64,000 nucleotides of DNA, taken from contig JAKIVD010000001.1 of assembly GCA_021647205.1 (NCBI GenBank), forward strand, positions 62,001 through 126,000. Reading direction: 5' to 3'. The notes below the pieces were generated by a model, which was not told where the DNA came from, made no database searches, and was given only the letters and a program-made list of their open reading frames with translations. Both the position numbers and the translations under genes were made by a program. Position 1 is the stretch's first letter. Each line of letters begins with the position of its first letter. Positions 36,435-44,468 of the stretch are shown one piece after another. This DNA is from Bacteroidales bacterium. GTDB lineage: Bacteria > Bacteroidota > Bacteroidia > Bacteroidales > F082.

Positions 36435-39400
36435 ATGAAAAAGCAATCTGCATTAATCTTACTCATTTTAAGCTTTGTTTACAATGCTTTCGGACAGAGT
36501 TTCGGAGCACACCACATTGTTACATCAGGGAGTTTGCCAGTATCTGTCAAGAGTATTGAAGTTCTTGATTTAAACCAGGATGGCGAACTGGATATTCTGG
36601 CCAATGGGAATGGGAATAAAATTTACTATTTGGAAAACAAAGGGGGTCAGGAATTTAAGGTGCTGCAGGAATTGACGGAAGTTTACAATTTTGAACTTAA
36701 TGAAACAAAATTCAGCGATATAAATAATGATGGCTTAATTGACATCGTTTATTCTCGCTATGACTATTGGGACCAATTAGCCTGGTTAATAAATACCGGT
36801 GATAACAGGTTCATATTTGCCGAATCTATTTTTAATCTTACCCAGGCCGGCTGGGAAACTGTTTCATTTTCACTGGCCGATCTGAATGGAGACAATATTG
36901 ATGATGTTGTTATTGGTTGTAATGAAAACGATTATAACCTCCAGTTCAGGATAAACAATGGTGAGGGTACTTTTGGCCCCTTAGTGTCACTAATAAATGA
37001 TGGAAAACTCGCTGCGTACCAATGCATCGATTTTGACAATGATGAAGATATCGATATCATTTATAGTTCAAAAAACCCTTATCGTCTGGTTGCCTCCATT
37101 AACAATGGAAATGGCGGGTTCACGGAAGAAGTTATTATTGATACGAACGCCTTAAACCCTGCCCATGGCTTTCAATCCTTCGACTCAGACGGGGATAATG
37201 ATGTTGATATTATGGCCTTTTCAAACGACACGATTTCTTTGTTTAGAAATGATGGGGGAAATGCCTTTACACGGATCATTTTAACCAACGACTCCACTTT
37301 TCACGCTTACAATGGTATTATTATTCGAACGCTGGATATTGATAATGATGGCGACCTGGACCTGATAAATAATTTTTTTGAGATATTGGAGAATGCCGGA
37401 AACAATGACTTTCAGTACAAGAAAGATGAAAATTTCCCATTTTATACCTCTTGTTTGGAGGTAACTGATTTAAATAAAAATGCTGATGAAGATATTATTT
37501 ACGAATACGGAGACGGTGGAATAAGATATATTGAAGATGCAACTTTTGAAAATTTACCGTACGGAAAAACAATTACCTCCCAGGTAAACAGGCCAAAATA
37601 TCCTGCTTACCAAAAGATTAACGACGATGAATTTCCTGACATCTGTATTTTCGATTACTATTCAAATTTTGTCTTCTACCTGAACAATGGTCATGGTGAG
37701 TTTCCCGATACAATTACTACCGAAATGCTCCATGTGTATGCCGGCCACGTGGCTTTTTTTGATATTGACAAAGATGGCTTTTGCGATATTGCTTCTTATG
37801 GTGATCATGAATATGATGGTTTTAGCGACAGCAGTAATTTTAAGCTGGCCCGAAATAATGGAGACAATACATTTACAACATTTTATGTTGATGATTTTAA
37901 TGATTTAAAGAATCGTTTAACCCTTTTTCTTGATTATAATAATGACGGTCTGTTAAATGCGATAGCGCTGGACCAATCTTATATTGGCACCGATACTATT
38001 CTGCTGTTTAATGTAAATCAGGATTACACAATCAGTTGCTATGATACAATTTCGTTTACTTCACCAATTGAAATTGAGAATCTAAAGTTCTATGATGTCG
38101 ATCAAAACGGGCAAAATGATATCATGTTTAATGATGATGGCAAGCTGTATATCGTTTATTCATTTGACGGCCGGTTTGAAAATCAATTAGATATTGTATT
38201 ATTTTCGGCTGAGCGAATCTTAGATTTTGAAACAGCCAATTTAGATAATGATTCAATAAAGGAACTTCTGATAACTACAGGGAATAATCTTACTGTAATG
38301 GAAGATTTTAATGGTAGTCCTCCTGCTAATTCTTATGTTTTGCAAATTGACGATTACCCCAGGAGACTTATTGCCGCAGATATGAATAATGATGGTATTG
38401 ATGAGGTGATTTGCATTTCTTATGATAAAATTAACCTGCTTAAAAACATTCAAAACGATAGTTTTGAAAAGGAAGATTACGACTACTTTCAATACCCCCC
38501 GTCCGGATTAACTTTACCCTTCGTTTTTTCAGATATTGATTCGGATGGTGATGATGACCTCTTGTGTACCTATCATTTGGAATCAGACATATCCTGGTTT
38601 GAAAACGCCTATTTGGATGCGCATTACACACCGTTTCCTGAAGATGCCGCGGTTTGGACAGAACAAAATGCAATAGTTGAAGGCGACACCCCACAAACAT
38701 GGACCAGTTTATATGCAACAGAATCAGACACATTCCTGTTTGATCATTCATATACAAACATCTACGAATACTACCTTAATCCGGCTACTTTCGACACCAT
38801 CAGACAGTTGTACGCATCCATCAGGCAGGATATCCCGGAGAAAAAAGTCTTTGTCATCCGCCATTATCTTTCCGAAAACAATGAAAGGCTGCTGTTGGAT
38901 TTTAAAGCAAATGTTGGAGACACCGTCGTGCTTGATGCCTATTATTGGGATTCGGATCCCCTGAGTACCGACAGTATTTTTGTGGTGGACAGTATTTCGA
39001 CAACCACTTTAAACAATGGTAAAGAAACAAACGTTTTCTATCTTTCCAACCACAAAACACCGTTCCCCGTCACGCAAACACTCATCGAGGGTGTGGGCAG
39101 TATTGCTAACCCCTTCGGGCCTGCTCCGGACCTGGTCAATAAAAAGCCATCGGCTTTCGGGGAGTTTTGCTGCCCTGATTATCTTTTGTGCCTGAGCATT
39201 AACGACGAAGCTGTTTATGTTTTAAATAATGAAACCTCTTGTAAGCAATTGGAAGTATGGACGTCTGTTCAGAGTTACGATCAGGATGCAGAATTTGAAG
39301 TTTATCCCAATCCGGCAAAAGACAAACTCAATATTAAATTATCAGAAAAACCATCAACAAACTACGAAGTCATTCTTTACAACAACCTTGGCATGAAAGT

Positions 39401-39533
39401 AAGCCACATTATTTCAGATAAAAACTCAGACCGGCAGACCCTTAACATCGGGGGGCTTGAACCGGGCGTTTACCACATCACCCTTAAAACCGGCAAGGGG
39501 TTTTATTCTTCAAAATTTATCAAAATGAAATAA
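36435..39533 (+). CDS. Large FG-GAP/VCBS-repeat exported protein with T9SS sorting domain
   Basis: A 1032-residue protein with signal peptide (LILLILSFVYNAFGQ). Residues from about 30 to 720 contain many calcium-binding FG-GAP/VCBS units such as DLNQDGELDILANG, DINNDGLIDIVYS, DIDNDGDLDLINN and DIDSDGDDDLLCT, expected to form a seven-bladed propeller or more. A different segment follows (about 735-950) with LIEGVGSIANPFGPAP and LLCLSINDEAVY, common before sorting domains in this phylum. The end is a type A T9SS domain (FEVYPNPAKDKLNIKL, LEPGVYHITLKTG). The repeat part is clearly more A/T-rich than the last 770 bases, suggesting a mosaic origin. Function is likely surface binding. Confidence 0.88.
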   Translation: MKKQSALILLILSFVYNAFGQSFGAHHIVTSGSLPVSVKSIEVLDLNQDGELDILANGNGNKIYYLENKGGQEFKVLQELTEVYNFELNETKFSDINNDGLIDIVYSRYDYWDQLAWLINTGDNRFIFAESIFNLTQAGWETVSFSLADLNGDNIDDVVIGCNENDYNLQFRINNGEGTFGPLVSLINDGKLAAYQCIDFDNDEDIDIIYSSKNPYRLVASINNGNGGFTEEVIIDTNALNPAHGFQSFDSDGDNDVDIMAFSNDTISLFRNDGGNAFTRIILTNDSTFHAYNGIIIRTLDIDNDGDLDLINNFFEILENAGNNDFQYKKDENFPFYTSCLEVTDLNKNADEDIIYEYGDGGIRYIEDATFENLPYGKTITSQVNRPKYPAYQKINDDEFPDICIFDYYSNFVFYLNNGHGEFPDTITTEMLHVYAGHVAFFDIDKDGFCDIASYGDHEYDGFSDSSNFKLARNNGDNTFTTFYVDDFNDLKNRLTLFLDYNNDGLLNAIALDQSYIGTDTILLFNVNQDYTISCYDTISFTSPIEIENLKFYDVDQNGQNDIMFNDDGKLYIVYSFDGRFENQLDIVLFSAERILDFETANLDNDSIKELLITTGNNLTVMEDFNGSPPANSYVLQIDDYPRRLIAADMNNDGIDEVICISYDKINLLKNIQNDSFEKEDYDYFQYPPSGLTLPFVFSDIDSDGDDDLLCTYHLESDISWFENAYLDAHYTPFPEDAAVWTEQNAIVEGDTPQTWTSLYATESDTFLFDHSYTNIYEYYLNPATFDTIRQLYASIRQDIPEKKVFVIRHYLSENNERLLLDFKANVGDTVVLDAYYWDSDPLSTDSIFVVDSISTTTLNNGKETNVFYLSNHKTPFPVTQTLIEGVGSIANPFGPAPDLVNKKPSAFGEFCCPDYLLCLSINDEAVYVLNNETSCKQLEVWTSVQSYDQDAEFEVYPNPAKDKLNIKLSEKPSTNYEVILYNNLGMKVSHIISDKNSDRQTLNIGGLEPGVYHITLKTGKGFYSSKFIKMK

Positions 39534-39607
39534 GAAGCCATTGCGACACCTTTCTAAGCAATCGTCATTTCAATACGTTCAATGTAAAAAAACCACAAAA
39601 AACTAAA

Positions 39608-40273
39608 ATGGGGAAAAATCAAACAGTTAAAGAATTTGCCCGGCAGTTCGACGGGCTTGAATTACTGAAACGGAGCAACGAAGGTATTTTGCTTGGCGAC
39701 TTGTACAAGAAGAAAGCCACCGGAAAAACACGCCTGGAGTTTTCCGGTTATAATATTGCGTTTAAAATCGGGCTTCCCGGTGCCGGGGCCAAAGCCCTGA
39801 AAAAAAGCTTGCAGGAGGTGAAAGTCCTTGACGGTGCCTTTGCCGACCTGGCCATAAAGGACAGTTTTTCTGCCGATGCTGCCCTGTCAATACCCTCGGT
39901 GAATGTGCAACTTGATGGCAAGGTCGAACGCTCCAAAGTACTGGGCTTTGAAATCGGAAAGATAAAAACAAAGGTTTTGAGGGATGCACTGCGCCTGAAG
40001 ATTGAAACGGCCATCGGGCAGTTAAAAGCTGAAAACCCGAAAAAGTACCGCAAAAAACTGAAGCACCTTTACCTTGTTGAGCAATTGTTTTACAGTGAAA
40101 GCGTGCAAATTACCATCGCAAAGGATACCGAAGTGGATGTGAATGCCATCATAGCTGAATCGGTGGGAAAAGTGTCGGTGGGAGTTGACATCAACAAGAA
40201 CCAGGTTTTTACCATTACCGGCTCCGGTTTCCCTTTTGCGGTGGACCTGAAAAAGGTGAAGGACTTTATCTGA
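39608..40273 (+). CDS. Hypothetical 221-residue cytoplasmic protein, possible gasdermin-like pattern
   Basis: No signal peptide, membrane segment or cysteine. Alternating strands and amphipathic stretches dominate: an N-terminal helix with FARQFDGLELLKRS, a central strand pair (SADAALSIPSVNVQLDG), a helix-rich part (LRDALRLKIETAIGQLKAE), then LYLVEQLFYSESVQITIAKD, VDVNAIIAESVGKVSVGVD and the final FTITGSGFPFAVDLKKVKDF. The order and flavour of the last three segments recall the end of bacterial gasdermin pore-forming domains, but this is a visual resemblance only. The protein stops where the autoinhibitory tail would begin, and no protease gene is adjacent. It lies 74 bases after the FG-GAP gene and 154 bases before an IS982 element. 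Other possibilities are an unknown lipid-binding or structural protein. Confidence 0.6.
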   Translation: MGKNQTVKEFARQFDGLELLKRSNEGILLGDLYKKKATGKTRLEFSGYNIAFKIGLPGAGAKALKKSLQEVKVLDGAFADLAIKDSFSADAALSIPSVNVQLDGKVERSKVLGFEIGKIKTKVLRDALRLKIETAIGQLKAENPKKYRKKLKHLYLVEQLFYSESVQITIAKDTEVDVNAIIAESVGKVSVGVDINKNQVFTITGSGFPFAVDLKKVKDFI

Positions 40274-40427
40274 ACCATTCACTGGCAAACATTTGTGTTT
40301 GAATAGGGATTGGCAGGAATTTTCCTTTTTTCGGTTAAATACTTAAGCACTTCGGATAAAATGAATCCCCGGATTACCGACGGGTGCACCCATTTGTTTG
40401 TACAGGGGGCCTATTTATTCCTAAAAA

Positions 40428-41466
40428 ACCTGAGCTCGATGTAAGAAAGATGTAATTTTCGTAAAACATAAGGAAAGTTTTTGTATATTTAAAGTGTTAA
40501 CATTCAAATTAATACAAAAACACTTCCTTATGAACAAGAACGCAAATTTAGTTGAAATTTACTACTTGGCAGACGACTTCTGCAAAGAATTTTACAAAGT
40601 AATGGAGGGGAATACCCTTGAACAAAACAACGATATAAAGCGAAGAAACAGAAAATTCAAACTCAGTGATGCCGAAGTTATGACGATTATGATAGCCTTT
40701 CACCTTGGAGCTTATCGCAATCTTAAATTCTTTTATATCAATTATGTACAAAAGCATCTGACAGAGGATTTCCCGGAAACAGTATCTTATAACCGCTTTG
40801 TCGAACTACAACAAAAGGCACTGCTTCCAATGACTATATTTTTGAAAACAATTCAACTTGGGAACAGTACGGGAATATCATTTGTAGATTCTACCCCAAT
40901 AAGGGTTTGTAAGAACAAGAGAATATTTAACCACAAGGTATTTAAAGGAATAGCAGAACGGGGGAAATCAACCATGGGCTACTTCTTTGGTTTTAAACTG
41001 CACATTATTGTCAATGATCGTGGTGAGATTATCAACTTTGTAATAACACCTGGAAACGTTGACGATAGGCAACCGCTAAAAGACGCCAACTTCCTAAAGA
41101 AAGTGGCCGGAAAATTATTCGCCGACAAAGGTTATGTTTCACAAAAACTATTTGAAACGTTATTTATTGATGGTATTCAGCTAGTTGCCGGTATTCGAAA
41201 TAACATGAAAAACCAATTAATGAGTATGTTTGACAAAATAATGCTCAGGAAAAGATCGATAATTGAAACAATAAATGATGAACTCAAGAACATTTGTCAA
41301 ATAGAGCATTCCAGACATAGGAGCTTCACAAACTTCTTGTCAAACCTTATTTCGGGACTATTGGCATATTCATTCTTACCTAAAAAACCAAGCATTAAAT
41401 ACGAAACTGTAGAAACTCATGGGCAACTTGTTCTCTTTTAGATAATTGCTTATGTCGAACTCAGGT
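40428..41466 (+). mobile_element. IS982-family insertion sequence
   Basis: An 18-base terminal inverted repeat is visible: ACCTGAGCTCGATGTAAG at 40428-40445 and, inverted, at 41449-41466, matching at 15 of 18 positions. The element is 1039 bases and holds one intact transposase gene. No target duplication is obvious in the flanks (CTAAAAA on the left, TAGTACTAA on the right), so it may have lost it or the ends may lie a few bases further out. Confidence 0.85.
40530..41441 (+). CDS. IS982-family DDE transposase
   Basis: A 303-residue transposase. The DDE residues are placed in SFVDSTPIRV (first Asp), LFADKGYVS (second Asp) and RSIIETINDELKN (Glu); HKVFKGIAERGKSTMGYFFGFKLH is the strongly conserved central block of the IS982 family. 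The ATG at 40530 is preferred to the GTG at 40494, which lies closer to the left inverted repeat. The frame is complete, so the copy may be active. It is more A/T-rich than its neighbours, as expected for an acquired element. Confidence 0.93.
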   Translation: MNKNANLVEIYYLADDFCKEFYKVMEGNTLEQNNDIKRRNRKFKLSDAEVMTIMIAFHLGAYRNLKFFYINYVQKHLTEDFPETVSYNRFVELQQKALLPMTIFLKTIQLGNSTGISFVDSTPIRVCKNKRIFNHKVFKGIAERGKSTMGYFFGFKLHIIVNDRGEIINFVITPGNVDDRQPLKDANFLKKVAGKLFADKGYVSQKLFETLFIDGIQLVAGIRNNMKNQLMSMFDKIMLRKRSIIETINDELKNICQIEHSRHRSFTNFLSNLISGLLAYSFLPKKPSIKYETVETHGQLVLF

Positions 41467-41632
41467 TAGTACTAATTTAGAATCATTATTATTCAACGCA
41501 GGATACCTGCATGTCTCTACCATGAAGAACTCCAGGAGGTTATAGACCTGTGGCAAACTAAAAAAAAAGAGTGTTAATTTCTCAGAAGTTTAAGGTTGAT
41601 TAGTTATCCGCTCAGGTTACGGCCGGCTCAAG

Positions 41633-41673
41633 AAAAATCCCTGCCCGCCAGACTTAGTCTGACGAAGGCAGGG
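41633..41673 (-). terminator. Rho-independent terminator for the Spy-like exported protein gene
   Basis: Read on the minus strand, CCCTGCC pairs with GGCAGGG and, past a two-base bulge, CGTCAGAC pairs with GTCTGGCG around a three-base loop; ATTTTTC follows. It lies 30-70 bases after the stop of the 41703 gene. The rest of the 41467-41702 spacer has no gene. Confidence 0.75.
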
Positions 41674-41702
41674 AGCACTAATGAAACAAAAACTAATTTG
41701 GT

Positions 41703-43103
41703 TTATTTTCTGACAACAATTTTTCTGGAAATAATGCTTGTCCCATTTTTTACTTTAATGATGTAGATGCCGTTTTCTAAATCAGCCACACTAAAGCCAA
41801 AGCTAAGTTCACTTCCGATTACCGGCTCGTTATAAAGCGATTGGAGGAGCCCCCCTTCTTTGCTGTACAGCAGGACTTCCGTATTTTGCTTACTCAGCCC
41901 GCTAATCCGTATAGTGGCATAACTTGCTGCCGGATTGGGAAAGACAGTCACCTCTGTCATGGTGTTCGGGCCGGAGCCTGAAAAGGTTGTTTTTCCGGCG
42001 GTTTCTGGGTTGAACATCAAAAACTGAACGGGGCCCGTTATGTGGCGCCAGTAAGCAAAACCAGCCGGCTTGTTGTTTTGGCCACTTTCGTATCCATCCG
42101 CAATTTTCCTGATTTCACGCTCCCACTCCCCCCTATGGGTTTGAATGTTGGAAACCGCATCCTGAATTTCCGCGGCATGGGCCGTTGCGATCGCACTCAC
42201 CCGGGCCATGCTTTTTTGCATGTCTTCACGCATCATGTCAAAACCAGGATCATTCCGCCGGGCACCGGGCACGAAATCCTCGCTATTGTGCCACTCCCTG
42301 AACATGATTCTGCGGGCTTCCCTTTTTCCCTGCGCCAGGGCGATTTGGTCTTTTTCTTCGGCGGTCAGCAAATTGTCAAAATCTGCACGTTCTTTTGCAA
42401 TTACAGGGATGATGTTTTCGCGGGCATAATCGCCGATGGCAGCCCGCAACTCAGGATTGGCATTCCGGAAAGGACGGGGGCCATTGCCCATACCACCGTG
42501 CCTGCCCATTTCATTTCCTTTTCCGGAGCCGTAACACATGTCATTAGTGTTCATCGCGGCACCTTTGCCCATTCCTTTCCTGTGCTTACCCATGTGTGCC
42601 GGTTGCTTCAGGTTTCTCCGCTCTTTGTCCCACAACAACAACCAGGCTGGATTTGAAAAGTTATCAAACATGGGGCTTCCCTGCGCAAATCCACCCCTTC
42701 CCGAACCATTCGCCGTTTCTGAACGGATGGACTGAATGTCATTTACCCATTTATCTTTGTTGGCATTCATCGTTTTCAGGTAGTGTTTCTTTTCTTTCGG
42801 ATGTGCTTCGGCTATTGTTGTTGCTTCATCCAGAAAAGTTTGAAGCAACTCCCTGCCCTGCCCGCGCATTCCTTTTTTCCTCCCGGAAATTTGGACATTG
42901 AGCTGACTTTTAAGCTCGTCAATTTTTTTCATTTCATCAGCACTGAGTGCCGCATAGAAGCTTTGTTGTTCGGTTTCCAGCACCGGAAGGATGTGCTCAT
43001 CAAAATACTTTCTGATTTCCGGGTTTCTTTGACCATGCTGTGCAGTGGCCAGGCTCAACCCGCCAAAGAGCATTACTAAAATTGCGATTCCTGCTTTTTT
43101 CAT
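41703..43103 (-). CDS. Exported Spy/CpxP-like repeat protein with T9SS sorting domain
   Basis: A 466-residue protein with signal peptide (AGIAILVMLFGGLSLATAQ). Two related helical units follow: EIRKYFDEHILPVLETEQQSF with LSADEMKKIDELKSQL, and ELRAAIGDYARENIIPVIAKERADF with LTAEEKDQIALAQGKREA; their layout resembles Spy/CpxP (LTxxQ) helical stress proteins duplicated in tandem. Between them is a Gly/Met/His-rich stretch (GKHRKGMGKGAAMNTND). The end is a type A T9SS domain (VFPNPAASYATIRISG, ENGIYIIKVKNGTS). The start at 43103 gives the signal peptide; the frame extending to 43235 is rejected. It is divergent from a TauE/SafE gene. A chaperone or metal-binding role outside the cell is an inference. 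Confidence 0.78.
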   Translation of the reverse strand: MKKAGIAILVMLFGGLSLATAQHGQRNPEIRKYFDEHILPVLETEQQSFYAALSADEMKKIDELKSQLNVQISGRKKGMRGQGRELLQTFLDEATTIAEAHPKEKKHYLKTMNANKDKWVNDIQSIRSETANGSGRGGFAQGSPMFDNFSNPAWLLLWDKERRNLKQPAHMGKHRKGMGKGAAMNTNDMCYGSGKGNEMGRHGGMGNGPRPFRNANPELRAAIGDYARENIIPVIAKERADFDNLLTAEEKDQIALAQGKREARRIMFREWHNSEDFVPGARRNDPGFDMMREDMQKSMARVSAIATAHAAEIQDAVSNIQTHRGEWEREIRKIADGYESGQNNKPAGFAYWRHITGPVQFLMFNPETAGKTTFSGSGPNTMTEVTVFPNPAASYATIRISGLSKQNTEVLLYSKEGGLLQSLYNEPVIGSELSFGFSVADLENGIYIIKVKNGTSIISRKIVVRK

Positions 43104-43303
43104 TTTATCTTTTTTAAGGTTTATTTTGCCATTAGACAATGTACCGGATGGGTTTATTCCACGGCACAGGTTTTTATTTATTTTTTTCCTGCCGACGGCA
43201 AAGCGGTTTTCAACTTCCGTGAATGCCGGCTTCAATAATTTTTCCCATATTTACAGCTTGATATCACCATCTGCCACAGTGCAGGTTCAGCCGATAACTG
43301 AAA

Positions 43304-44119
43304 ATGGAATATGCAATTTTAGTAGGTACGGGCATTATCGGTGGCATCATTGCCGGTATGCTGGGTTTGGGGGGTGGAATTTTTTACATCCTGATATTAC
43401 CTTCGGCTTTGGTGTGGTTTGGCATTCCTGCCGAACAGGCAACCCCTTTTGTGGTCGCCAACTCACTCATTGGTATTGCTTTCGCGTCGGGTGTTTCCAT
43501 CTTCACACAGTTTGCCAAACTGAAAAAGTACCTCAGTGAAAGTTTGTTGGTGGGCATTCCGGCGGTTGTTATTTCTGTTTTGGCCACTGAGTTTATTGTC
43601 CATCGCCCCTGGTTTTCCAAAGAAGTTTTTGGCGTGCTGGTTGTGCTGTTGATGCTCTTTCTTCTTTTTCAAATGCTATTTGACCGAAAAAATGCAAGAC
43701 CGAAACTAGGTCCTGATTTAAAAATTCACGCAAAAACAGGTATTGCCATTGGAAGTTTTTCCGGATTTATTTCGGCCCTGACTGGTTTGGGGGGAGGCAT
43801 TATCATCAATCCGGTTTTGCATATTCACCTGCACCAGAGTTTGCAAAAAGCCAGGCTTATTGCTTTGGCCGCTATTTTTATCAGTGCTGTTTTTATCAGC
43901 CTGCAAAATAGTTTCACCATGCCATTGTTTCATCCGGAAGGAATAGTAAATGTGGGTTACATTGTTCCAGCCATTGCCGGTCCTCTAATTATCGGGGTAA
44001 TTGTGGGCAGCCCCCTTGGCGTTCGTTTGAGCAACCGGCTCAGCGAAAAAACCTTGAAACTGCTGTTTGGTATCGTTGTATTGATGGTGCTGATTGAAAA
44101 AACAGGGAGTTTGTTTTAA
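43304..44119 (+). CDS. TauE/SafE-family membrane transporter
   Basis: A 271-residue multi-pass protein with about eight membrane segments. The family's two related halves each begin with a glycine motif: IIAGMLGLGGGIFYI and ISALTGLGGGIIINPVLH. Such proteins export sulfite or sulfonate-derived anions; the real substrate varies widely. In this window a cysteate synthase is present about 19 kb away, so a sulfonate link is conceivable but not supported by operon structure. It is divergent from the Spy-like gene. Confidence 0.9.
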   Translation: MEYAILVGTGIIGGIIAGMLGLGGGIFYILILPSALVWFGIPAEQATPFVVANSLIGIAFASGVSIFTQFAKLKKYLSESLLVGIPAVVISVLATEFIVHRPWFSKEVFGVLVVLLMLFLLFQMLFDRKNARPKLGPDLKIHAKTGIAIGSFSGFISALTGLGGGIIINPVLHIHLHQSLQKARLIALAAIFISAVFISLQNSFTMPLFHPEGIVNVGYIVPAIAGPLIIGVIVGSPLGVRLSNRLSEKTLKLLFGIVVLMVLIEKTGSLF

Positions 44120-44337
44120 TTGTTTCTGTGTCTTGTCGCTTGTTTAAATGCAGCATAAAAATGACAGAAGTGTTAAAAACAAAAAAAAGCGGGGCAACAC
44201 AAAAAGCTGTGGGAAAAGAATGCGTTCAACTCACTAAGCCGGCCTGGACTTAGCCAGTCGAAATGAATTCGGAAAGAAACAAATACAAATCCCCAGTGTT
44301 CTTTCATGGTTTAAGAAAGCAATATGAACGGTCCATT

Positions 44338-44361
44338 AACCGATGGGTCAACCCGTCGGTT
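44338..44361. repeat. Palindrome AACCGATGGGT-CA-ACCCGTCGGTT
   Basis: Eleven-base arms with one G-T type mismatch and a two-base centre. It lies in the 349-base spacer 44120-44468 before mfd. The spacer shows no gene. It could be an operator, a cruciform or part of a decayed repeat. Confidence 0.6.
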
Positions 44362-44468
44362 CACACACAAGAATGCTTATTGCAAGATGATAAACACCCG
44401 ATAATTATTTGGGTTTCATCCTGTAATCATTTTGTATTTTCGCAGTCCGACAGAAGAATCAAATTGCA

